A stretch of DNA of 64,000 bases from Avena insularis. Lineage: Eukaryota; Streptophyta; Magnoliopsida; Poales; Poaceae. Numbering within the stretch: the first letter of the stretch is position 1; every line of letters begins with the position of its first letter. The notes below the pieces were generated by a model, which saw nothing but the letters and a program-made list of their open reading frames with translations, did not search any database and had not been told where the DNA came from. This document shows positions 34,693-45,038 of the stretch, piece after piece. The DNA is taken from positions 67,132,253 to 67,196,252 of the forward strand of contig CM042688.1 of the NCBI GenBank assembly GCA_023614405.1, in the 5' to 3' direction. Both the position numbers and the translations under genes were made by a program.

Positions 34693-35503
34693 TGTTGGGG
34701 GATACCCCCTGGTAGGGTCACGCCGAGGTATAAAGGCCGAGTCAGCCGAGGTACGGCAAGGTCAAAGCAAGTGCTGGCCGAGTCACCTCAAGGCAGGCCG
34801 AATCACGGAGTAACCCGGACCGGAGGATGTCCGCCTAACTGAGTCCCAGCTGACTTATGTTGTATCTCGACAGGATTTTTGTAACTTGTATGCAGGTACC
34901 GGTGTGGCCGGATCAACCAGGCACGATCCGGGTTATATCAAGCTTGCAAGAGAAGGAAGGTATCTCGCTGGTTAAAAGGTGACCACTGTACACAGAGCGT
35001 GAGCGAAGCAGACAGAGGCCAGGACCACCGAGGCGTGGCCAACAAGGGTGACGCTGCCTGTGTCGGATGACGCTGGCGCCGCAGAGGCTCACGTAGCCTC
35101 TGCATGGCTGACGATGGGCAAAAGTGACCCGGTCGGTTTACTATTTTGGGAAGAGGCATATTCTCTGGAATATGCCACCACGTATGCCCTAATTGGAGAC
35201 TTAGCCACCCCTATATAAGGAGGGCTAGGGCATCTGTAGAAGGGGTTGGTCTTTGACTGGTTGATCTCGAGTTGGTTGAGTTTTACTAGTATGTTCCTGA
35301 GGGCTAGCTAGTGGAGAGAGTAAGAGAGTTCCTTCTTCCTCCTCTCCCAATACAGCTCAAGGAGCACTTGTAAACCTTGGAAGTGAATCAAATACAAACA
35401 TCTAAGTGTGGAATCACCACGCTATCCCTCCTTGGATTCCTCTAGTGCATCTTGTCCCCACCTTTAGCATATCCATGGCATCTGCCGTGACACCACCACG
35501 ACA
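34693..35503 (+). repeat. C 5' LTR
   Basis: 811 bp from TGTTGGGGGATACCCC to CACCACCACGACA. The U3 carries TATATAA at 35212-35218. The leader after it contains CT-rich sequence and an ATG that opens the gag frame only by chance. Confidence 0.9.
35212..35218 (+). promoter_or_regulatory. TATA box of the C 5' LTR
   Basis: CCCCTATATAAGGAGG, a canonical plant TATA box. The matching site in the 3' LTR (about 61222-61228) reads TATATCA. Confidence 0.7.
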
Positions 35504-35505
35504 GT

Positions 35506-35524
35506 TGGCGCCCACCGTGGGGCT
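35506..35524 (+). other. C primer-binding site (tRNA-Lys CTT)
   Basis: TGGCGCCCACCGTGGGGCT starts 2 nt after the LTR. It is exactly complementary over 19 nt to the 3' end (with CCA) of the tRNA-Lys(CTT) gene at 5506-5578. Confidence 0.92.
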
Positions 35525-38240
35525 AGCAGCGCTAGCAGGAGTGAAGATCCGAACGGGAAACCTCATCGGCACCGGCGAACGCATTGTCTCTGGGCTTGTT
35601 CAGCGCTTTGGAGCGCTGGACTTCATCAGCGACAATGCTGGCTGCTTCGGCAAGCGACCCCTTCCACGCAACAGCCTCTTCGTCAAGCTTGGCGTGCACA
35701 AGATCTACGTCGATGTCGATGTGTCGTGCATTCACCCGCGGCACGTCATCGAGGGAGGCGAGCCACCCCTTAGCGTAGTTCATGGGGCGTGTACCACTCG
35801 CTCCCCTGAACGTGCCGAGGTGATGATGACAGCGCCTGGCGCTGGCGCGAGCAAGGATCCGGCACCAGATCCGGAGGTAACACCCAAGGCACCAAGGAAA
35901 AGTAGAGGTCCTCCACTAGAGAGGCCAGAGAATGTGCTGCAGCAGGCAATAGATAGCCTAGAGAGCCCCATAGCACCTGTAGTAGATCCGGCTCAGGCAC
36001 ATGCCGAGTTAGAGGAAACTAGGCAGAAAATACTAGAGGGTGCAAAAAAGATAGCCGCGGCTCAGCAGTCGTTGAACATGACACTGCGCGAGTACGCAAG
36101 AGCAAACAAGGTAGATGTTGTAAAAGTGAAGGGCAAAAACCTCATTAGTGAAATGAACAAAGAGGGTGATACTAGAGTTGAGGAGTCAGAGAACTTTCTG
36201 TCCGTGGGGCTGCCGAAGTATAGTACCCCGGCAAAGAACCTCAGAGCAGCGGATGCAGCTGCATCCGAGTTAGAGGGTTTGACGGGTGAGGCCCGGCAAA
36301 TACAGCAGGAAAGAGTCAATGAGTTAGTTCGGATCGCTAACAGACAAAATGAAGAGTTGCTCCGGGCTAACCCAGCAAAGGCTGGCGTGTCCAAAGTTGT
36401 TCATTCAGCTGTAGGTAACCCGAAGAAATCAGCTGGAGCAACATCATCCCCTCATGGAGACCCAAGAAGAGAGGAGGTGGTAACCTCGGCGAGGAGAAAC
36501 AAACAGATAGTCCCATATGACCCAGCAAGGGCAGGGAAAGGAAAAGCAGTGCAGGCAAATGATGATCGACGAAGTGTCAGCCGGGGTGAAGCTGGCCGAG
36601 GTAACCGCGACCAAGGCAATGCCGGTCAAGGAAATGCTGTAAACGGCAATGCCGGACAGCAACTCGATGAGCGGGCAACATAGCAGATGAATATACCACG
36701 GCAAGAGCAAAGTGCCGGCCGAGGTATGCAACAGAGAGGCGCTCCACGAGAGCAAGACAGATATAATGATGGTGATTCGGAAATGGTGAACGCAGGATAC
36801 CCAAGGCCGGACTATCACGTGATAGGGTCAAGATTGGGAAGCAGGGACTTGATCCCTGACGATGCCAGGTTAAAACTGGATCGGCTTTATAGGTCGGAGA
36901 AAATTGAGTGTCAAGGTCCTCCGGGTCCGGCGTGTTTTGGGCCCCGGATCATGAAGGAGCCTCCGGTACCGAACTTTCAGTTACCCAGAGGCACGAAAAC
37001 ATATGACGGCAGCACAAAGCCGGAGGATTGGTTGATCAACTACGCTACGGCGGTGAAGATTGCCACAGGCAACTTGAGATGGGCTATGAGATACGTACCT
37101 CAGATGCTGGAGGGGCCAGCAAGGGTATGGCTAAACAATTTTCCACCTAGAAGTATCAACTGTTGGATTGATTTTGAGGAAATGTTTGTCAGTAACTTCT
37201 CGAGCACGTATTAGAGGCCGAATAGGCCATAGACCCTAGCAATGTGCAAGCAGAGACCGAATGAAACAGACATGGAGTTCTTGACCCGCTGGTGCACCGT
37301 GAGAAACTCGTGTGAGGGCGTGATCGAGTCACAGGCCATAGCTTGGTTTGCCCAAGGGTGTAGATATGCAAGCATGTTGTGGCAAAGGTTGCAAAGGGAT
37401 ATGCCAACTACACTGGCAGAGACGATCCGGATTGCTGATTCATATGCATTGGGTGATCCGACTCAACCTAGGCTTGTGTCAAACGAGTCAAATGAGGAGT
37501 ACTACTAGAGAGATGGAGCCGGATCATCTTGGCGAAATGATTACTGGGGTAAGAGAAGAGATGATAGACCAGATTACAGGTACAGTTCGCAACAGGTTGC
37601 CGCTATAAATCAAGATCAACCCGGAGCAGGGAGTAATCAGCGTCAGAAAACTAGAGGGCAACAATGGACTCCAAGAAATGATGGCAAGAAAACTTGGACG
37701 CCAGAGCAGAAGAAACAGTGGCAAGAAAAGAAGGACCGTCCGAGGTATACCTATGAGGCAATGCTGGATCAACCGTGTAAATTTCACACGCCAAATCCGA
37801 GTAACCCGATGGGTCACACGACTCGGCAATGTGAGTGGATGAGGAAGATAGAACAAAGTGGTTCGGGGAATGCTCAAGAACCTCGGAATGATCAACCTCG
37901 GCAGGAGTTACCCCGACAGCAATTGCTCTCCGGAGCGAACACGCAACAGTTAATGTTGCCACCCCCTCCACCGAGGTATGAAAACCATGAGAGAAGGGAT
38001 GCAGTGCATCAGGTGGAAAATCAACATCAGCCAGATCAAAGATATCCCGGAAATGAGGGGAGGAATGAATACAGAGAGCATCACCAGAGTTACTGTGTGT
38101 TTACCACAGAGGAAACAGACAGAAAGAGCTTGCAGCGCCGACACATGGAAGTGAACACAGTTATGCCGGCAGTGACAAGGTATATGCCTTGGTCAGATCA
38201 GGAAATTACTTGGAATATCAAGGATCATCCCAAGCTTATG
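35525..38240 (+). pseudogene. C gag (retrotrans_gag domain), four in-frame TAG stops
   Basis: A single reading frame runs from the leader to the A2 insertion, broken only by TAG at 36681, 37212, 37230 and 37506. The N-terminal part (to about 36680) is Ala/Glu-rich with a coiled-coil segment (35990-36360) and a Gly/Asn repeat tail. The capsid-like core lies at 36990-37450 (YDGSTKPEDWLINYATAVKI, ARVWLNNFPP, RPNETDMEFLTRWC), matching the plant gag family. A knuckle-like CKFH-GHTTRQC motif at about 37771-37830 precedes protease. The protein would form the virus-like particle. The true start is uncertain; an ATG at 35829 is possible. Confidence 0.82.
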
Positions 38241-38377
38241 CCGAGTCCTGGTTCATACGCGTTGGTGCTGGACCCAACGTTCATCGGCCCCAATATCAAT
38301 GTGAGATTCTCCAAGGTCCTGATCGACAATGGCAGCAACATCAATATCATGTATGTGGATATGATGCGCAAGTTGGG

Positions 38378-40016
38378 TGATACATTGCAAATGTATCAAT
38401 AATTTTTGATGTTCCAGGCTTGGTTTTATCCACTTTCTTGTGTTTTGTTCCAACTTTGGAGTACTTTTCATATGATTTCTTGGACTAACCTATTAACAAG
38501 AGCCATAGTGCCACTTTGCTTTTCTGCTGTTTTGGTTCCGGAAAGTCGAAAATGAATATTCTCGAAATTGACGGACAAAAGCCAAAGTGCCTATTTTTGG
38601 AAGTCATCAAGTGCGAGTATCTGAGGCGGAGAAGGGCCACACCACCCCAGCGACCATCCGGGCTCGCGCCAGGGGGTGGTGTGGTGGCCCTTGGCACCCC
38701 CTCGGCCTCCCCTTCCGACTATAATATGCCCTCAGGACGTAAACCCTAAGTACCCGATATAAAATCCACAAAAGAGTCTGTAGCCACCGTCATCTCCATC
38801 CCTAGATCGGGAGGGATCTGAAGCTCTTCCCGGCACCCTGCCGGAGAGGGGAATTCACCCTGGAGGCCTTCTTCATCACCATGCAAGCCTCCGGTGTGAT
38901 GCGTGAGTAGTTCATCCTTGGACTACGGATCCATGTAGTAGCAAGATGGCTGGTTCTCCTCCTTTGTGCTTTCATGTTTCGATCTTGTGAGCTCTGTTCA
39001 TGATCAAGATCATCTATTTGTAATTCTGCATGTTGTGTTTGCGGGGATCTGACGGATATTGAGATGCTATTTCAGATTGATTATTGATTCTATCATGTCT
39101 TTGTTATTTGTGATCTTGCATGCTTTCCATTGTTAGTAGCTATCTTGGCCAAGTAGATGCTAGCAACTCCAAGAGTTAGTATTTATGCTCGATAGTGGGT
39201 TCATGCCTCTGGTAATCTGGGAAGTGATGAAATCTCTAAGGTACTAGATGTCTTTGTTGCTACTAGGGAGAAAACAACAATCCTTTGTTCATAGAACAAT
39301 CGTATTGTTTACTTTACCTTGATTCAGTAAAAGCAATAATCTGTTGCTTGCAACTTAATACTAGAGGGGGTTCGGATGATAACCTGAAGGTGGATTATTA
39401 GTCATAGATGTAGTTGGATGGCGGTCTATGTATAATGTTGTAATGCCCAATCAAGTCTCAAAGGAGTCAAGATGATTAGTATATGCATGTATTGCTTTCT
39501 TGGTGTTTGTCAATTGCCCCGCTGTAATTTGTTCACCCAGCATGTTATCTATCTTAAGGAGAGCCACCTCTAGTGAACTATGGATCCCGGTCCTTTTCTT
39601 TACATTCAATCTACAAACTGTTTACTTCTTTGTGTTTACTTTCTGCAAACTATTACTTCTTTCCATTCGATACGTTTAATCCTTTGTTTTCTGCAAAACA
39701 TGGTGAGATTGACAACCTCATCGCAAGTTGGGGACAAAGTTCTGTGGTTGTGTTGTGCAGGTCTCCACGTTGCTACTAGCACCGGTAGTGCGCCCTGCCA
39801 AAGCTGAGCTAGTAACACCTTTGGGGTGTTTCCTTGCTCCTACTAGTTCGATTAAACCTTGGTTTCATAACTGAGGGAAACTTGCTGCTGTGCTCACCAT
39901 ACCTTCCTCTAGGGGTTCCCAATGAGCTCTACATCAACACCGCCATCAAGCATTTTTCTAGCGCCGTTGCCGGGGAACGAAGAAGAAGAAACTCCCACGC
40001 CAACCACGTGCCAGCA
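38378..40016 (+). repeat. A2 5' LTR
   Basis: 1,639 bp from TGATACATTGC to CACGTGCCAGCA. It has a TATA-type motif CGACTATAATATGCC (about 38717). Near its 3' end, CTAGCGCCGTTGCCGGGGA (about 39958-39976) is an internal copy of a primer-binding site, which A1 has only outside its LTR. Confidence 0.85.
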
Positions 40017-40026
40017 AACATTTTTC

Positions 40027-40044
40027 TGGCGCCATTGTCGGGGA
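40027..40044 (+). other. A2 primer-binding site (tRNA-Asp type, two mismatches)
   Basis: TGGCGCCATTGTCGGGGA, 10 nt after the LTR end, against TGGCGCCGTTGCCGGGGA for tRNA-Asp. The fossil copy 50-70 nt upstream inside the LTR is a better match in its last 12 bases. Confidence 0.75.
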
Positions 40045-40233
40045 GTAAGGACATCTTCACAAGGGGAGTCCCTCATAACCAATCTCTTTACTTTGTTATT
40101 TTTGTTTTGCTTAGTTTCTTTTTGCTTTGTTTTCTTGTTTCTTTATCAAAAACACACAAAAAAAATTAGTTTCACTAGTTTGCTTTCTTATTTGAAAACA
40201 CAAAAAAATTAGTTCCTATCTTAAGTTGCCATT

Positions 40234-41094
40234 ATGTCTAGCCTTGCTCCAGTCACTATGTCACCCGAGGAAATGATTTTCACTTTTAAACAAGGAATTG
40301 AGGAGAGTTTTAAGGAAGCTTGGTCTAGAATCTCTGATCTACCTGAAAAAACTGAGCCTAAAATGACTCAAAGCTTGTTCCTTAGTAGTTTTTACCTTGG
40401 GATTGCTCTTTGCTATAGATATGCTTTAGATGTTGTTGTGGGAGGAGATTTCCTCCAATGTAATGAGGATGATGCTATTAATGCTATAAAGAAATTGATC
40501 CTCACTTACAACTTGCCTAGCCAAACTGATATTTCTTTCGCAAAAATATTTGCTAGGTTGAACACTCTTGAGACTAGCACTACTAGCTTAAAAAATTGCT
40601 ATAACACACTTAGGGAGCATCACATTTATGTTCCAATAAACTCTGAACCATCAAAGTGGTTCCCTACAGTAAATATTGAGATGAACACTGAAACTTTTCA
40701 AGCTCGCTGTGATATCATGTCTGAATTTTGTCTTATGCCCAAAGATATTTATAAATCTCTGAATACTTGGGGGCCCACTGAAGGAGGAAAAGAAATATCT
40801 CTTGCTAATAATACTACCATATTACCTCTTGGAATAGCTGAAGGAGTGTTTACAAAGATCCTTGGGAAAATGATTTCTATTGATTATCTTGTTATTGAAT
40901 GTGCAGGAAAAGGACAAATTACACTTGGAAGGTCCCTATTAGAACTCCTTGGAGCAATGATAGATGTGGGAAAGGGGACCATGCACCTTTCTTATCCACC
41001 AAACAATCATATTTTCCCCAAGGTTAAGAATAAAATTCAGAGAGGTAAGGGCAAGAAATTTGGTTTTAATGCTTCTTCATTTGAGAACACTTGA
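40234..41094 (+). CDS. A2 gag/retropepsin-like protein (286 aa)
   Basis: An intact ORF about 190 nt downstream of the primer site. Residues 1-145 are helical and gag-like (IEESFKEAWSRISDLPEKTE; SFAKIFARLNTLETST). Residues 155-255 match the gypsy aspartic-protease fold in order: CLMPKDIYKSL (166-176, where families have the strand after the active site), LPLGIAEGVFTKILG (197-211), DYLVIE (217-222), ITLGRSLLELLGAMIDVG (229-246, in place of the usual ILGRPFL and ALIDV). The catalytic D-S/T-G is absent: the position reads CDIMSEF (159-165). So it is probably a capsid-type protein with an inactive protease domain. The last ten residues, starting at FNASS, are nearly shared with A1. Function in trans packaging is inference. 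Confidence 0.65.
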   Translation: MSSLAPVTMSPEEMIFTFKQGIEESFKEAWSRISDLPEKTEPKMTQSLFLSSFYLGIALCYRYALDVVVGGDFLQCNEDDAINAIKKLILTYNLPSQTDISFAKIFARLNTLETSTTSLKNCYNTLREHHIYVPINSEPSKWFPTVNIEMNTETFQARCDIMSEFCLMPKDIYKSLNTWGPTEGGKEISLANNTTILPLGIAEGVFTKILGKMISIDYLVIECAGKGQITLGRSLLELLGAMIDVGKGTMHLSYPPNNHIFPKVKNKIQRGKGKKFGFNASSFENT

Positions 41095-43888
41095 TTCTTT
41101 CTTTGCTTCTTATGCCTAACTTAAAGGCGTTAAAGAAAAGTACTTATTGGGAGATAACCCAAAAGTTTTAGATGAGTCTTGGAAGTTATTACTTCAGTAA
41201 TAACCTCTCCTTATCCTTTTTATTTGCTTTTTGTGCCAAGAGTAACCTCTAATGAGAGAGAAGTAATGATTGGGAAAGTTGCTGTCCCGAAACAGATTTT
41301 TGTGCTTCACCGTAAAACTTCGTGAGAGAGCTCTGTATGTCGGATTGATCTGTAATTGTTTGTGCTTCTGACCCAGGTTGTTACCTAACTTTCGTTAGTT
41401 CAACACTTTTTGATTTGAGCAACAGAAGGTCTTCGAAAAAATTCGTCTTTACCTGCTGGTCTGTTTTGACAGATTTCTGCCATTTTCTGCATTTGCTTCT
41501 TGTTGATTCCTTTTTGAGTTCTTTTGGGGAATTGAGCTTTTTGAGGGAAGTGCTACAGTAGCTAGTGTTCTAATGGAAGTTTATTTGGTGTTAGAACTGA
41601 ACCTTAAGACTTATTTATCTTGAGTGCACTAATGTTGCTAATAAAGATTGTGTGAAGTTTTGTATTAAGGAAAATTTTCAGGTGTATGGAAGGAATGAGT
41701 AATGAGATGAAGGATGGACTAAAGCTCAATCTTGGGGATTCCACGCGTGTCACCCCAAGAAATATCCAAGAAGTACAAGCGTCAAAGCTTGGGGATGCCC
41801 AAGGCATCCCCTTCTTCATCAAGAAAAATCCCAGGTTTCTTCCAAACGCTTCATTTTTATTGTTTCATGCACAGTTGTGTTGTTCTTGGAGCGTCTTCTT
41901 TTTTGTTTTCGTTTTCGTTTTGGTTTTTAGTTTGCTTGGTTTTCTTAGTTTTCTGAATAAATTGGTTGGACCCCGTCTTTCATACATTGGTTTGCAAATA
42001 GTTTGGTTTGGTTTGGAAAAGAGTAGGAGAGTTCATGCTTATGTGGTAAAGAGAGCTCGTTTTTGACTGTGGCCTATGCTTTGTCATGCCATGCTTGATA
42101 TTGTTTTCGTTTTATTCTTAGTATTATTTGCTGTAGCATGACTTGTTATAAACAATTGAGATTGCTTAATGTGCCTTGGATGAATCATGCGTTGTTTTAG
42201 CATATTAAAGCATAGTATAGTGGTATTCTCCTTTGATGCTTTATTTGGGTTGACTTGGCACATGCTCACACCATGTTATGACTATCTCAAGTCACCATAG
42301 CCTTTATGATCCTTTAGTTTTCAACTTGTTGTATCACTTTATGCTTTGATCATTGATGTTTTGTCGCTCTGCATGATTATGGCCATTATTGCTCTCTTAG
42401 TTTGTCGCTCCCAGTCTTTTGCTAGCCTCCACAACAAAGTATGAGTTCCACTCATGCATCAACATCCCTAAACCAAGTTATTCCAAAGATTCCACCATAC
42501 CTACCTACTAGCTTATGCTATTCCAAGTATATTCATGCTTTTGTTTACCTTCCAAATTAAACTTGTTATGAGAAAACTAGTTATTAAAGCTTTCACGAAC
42601 TTGATGGCACACTTTACTTTACTTGCCCTTAATAAACTTGAACCATTGTGTCTTCTATGTTGTATATGCTTGCACTTATTTGTTGGGAATTAGCAGAACC
42701 ATGCTTTCATGGGGAACGCTTTCAACATTGCACTTGGTATTTGTACCTAGTTGATATCATGCTCTTTTGTATATGGATGTCGTCGGTGTGAAATGAAAGG
42801 GGAGCTTTTAAGTCCATGGAGTTATGTATATGTGTTAGAGAAACGCCTGGGCCGCTGGTCTAATCCATGCTGACATGGTGGAAACCTGCAGTGTAACCAT
42901 AATGAGCTGTATATGAAGCATTCTTCTTATAAAAAAAGAGTCCTATATTGAGAAAAAAAGAGAAAAGAGAAAAAAAGAGATACTATGAAAAGAGGAAAGA
43001 GAGAAAAAAGAACCATATTCCCATGGTAAATAAGAAGAATGCTGAGAGGATCGTTGTCTGCTTGCCTTGTCATTTTGATATGGGGATTCTTCCATATCAT
43101 CGGGCAAGGTGTACCCCGTTGGTGGTTCTCTATGATACACATGTACTTACAATGGCAAGAACTTACCGGTGACTAAACTTGAGTAGCATGAGGAGCGGCC
43201 CTCGTATACAAGGGACATGAGATTCCTAACGTATACTTCGTCAAGCATGTACACCATAGTTTGTTCACTATAACCTTAATCACTTCAAGATGCTTATGAT
43301 AGGGGCAATGAGAGCTGAAAGCTATAAGTACCATAATTTTTGGAAGATCTTTATGAGACTTGAATCCCTACTTCCTTCTATGAAGGCCTTTCTTCTACCA
43401 TTATATTGTGTCTCCACCTTCTATCTTTATGCACTTACTTTGAGAGCATAGTGGCCATTCTTAGTTCTATGTGCATTGTCCCAAGACTAGTTGATTGATG
43501 CATACTTTGATATTGCTTGTTTTAAACTATTGTATCTAGTCACTCTTATGAACTTTGAAGGTGTCCTATGCATTTATATTTGCTACTCTATGAGGGACAA
43601 GCTGAATACTTTTATGCTATGTTTTCTTTATGTGAAACAAACAAACGTCTTGCAAAGAATTGTTATTCATGAATCTTTTGTTTGTGCCTTTTCATGTTGC
43701 ATCATAGTTTCTTTGCTTATTGCTAGAACTTTGTCTTTCATGTTATGATTGAAGTACTATGATCCTAGCTTCGAATGTTTTACAAATACTTTGATCAAGT
43801 CTTTGATGGTGCATGTCACCTCAAAAATTATTCTTTCTTTTTATCACTTACCTACTCGAGGATGAGCAGGAGTTAAGCTTGGGGATGT
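41095..43888 (+). mobile_element. A2 non-coding 3' interior ending in a polypurine tract
   Basis: 2.8 kb without credible genes. 41095-42352 matches A1 (19932-21171); 43080-43400 matches H in reverse. A purine-only stretch lies at 42950-43013 (AAAAAAGAGAAAAGAG and similar). The end AAGCTTGGGGATGT (43875-43888) is the polypurine tract immediately before the 3' LTR. A short 42-nt segment AGCTTGGGGATGCCCAAGGC near 41788 is palindromic. Confidence 0.75.
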
Positions 43889-45038
43889 TGATACATTGCA
43901 AATGTATCTATAATTTTTGATGTTCCATGCTTGGTTTTATCCACTTTCTTGTGTTTTGTTCCAACTTTGGAGTACTTTTCATATGATTTCTTGGACTAAC
44001 CTATTAACAAGAGCCACAATGCCACATTTTTCGCTGTTTTTGGTTCCAGGAAAGTCAGAAAATGAATATTCTCGGAATTGGACAGGACAAAAGCCAAAGT
44101 GCCTATTTTTCCGGAAGTCATCAGATGCCAGAGTACGAGACGGAGAGGGGCCAGGCAGCCACCACACCACCTGGCCGTGCGGCCCAGCCTGGACCATGCC
44201 AGGGGGTGGTGAGGTCAGCCTTGGCACCCCCTCGGCCTCCCCTTTCGACTATAAGATGCCCTCGGGACGTAAACCCTAAGTACCAGATCAAAAATCCACG
44301 AAAGAGTCTGTAGCCGCCGTCATCTCCATCCCTAGATCGGGAGGGATCTGAAGCTCTTCCCGGCACCCTACTGGAGAGGGGAATTCACCCTGGAGGCCTT
44401 CTTAATCACCATGCAAGCCTCCGGTGTGATGCGTGAGTAGTTTATCCTTGGACTACGGATCCATGTAGTAGCTAGATGGCTGGTTCTCCTCCTTTGTGCT
44501 TTCATGTTTAGATCTTGTGGGCTCCGTTCATGATCAAATCATCTATTTGTAATTCTGCATGTTGTGTTTGCGGGGATTCGATGGATATTGAAATGCTATT
44601 TCAGATTGATTATTGATTCTATCATGTCTTTGTTATTTGTGATCTTGCATGCTTTCCGTTGTTAGTAGCTATCTTGGCCAAGTAGATGCTAGCAACTCCA
44701 AGAGTTAGTATTTATGCTCGATAGTGGGTTCATGCCTCTGGTCATCTGGGGAAGTGACAGAAATCTCTAAGGTACTAGATGTGCTGTTGCTACTAGGGAG
44801 AAAACAACAATCCTTTGTTCATGGAACAATCGTATTGTTTACTTTACACGCAGTTCGTAAAGCAATAATCTGTTGCTTGCAACTTAATACTAGAGGGGGT
44901 TCGGATGATAACCTGAAGGTGGATTATTAGTCATAGATGCAGTTGGATGGCGGTCTATGTATAATGTTGTAATGCCCAATCAAGTCTCAAAGGAGTCAAG
45001 ATGATTAATATATGCATGTATTGCTTTCTCGGTGTTTT

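Noticed and set aside
35406..35503. ATG at 35406 as the gag start of C
   Set aside because: It lies inside the 5' LTR, before the primer-binding site; the frame is open there by chance. A later start is more likely.
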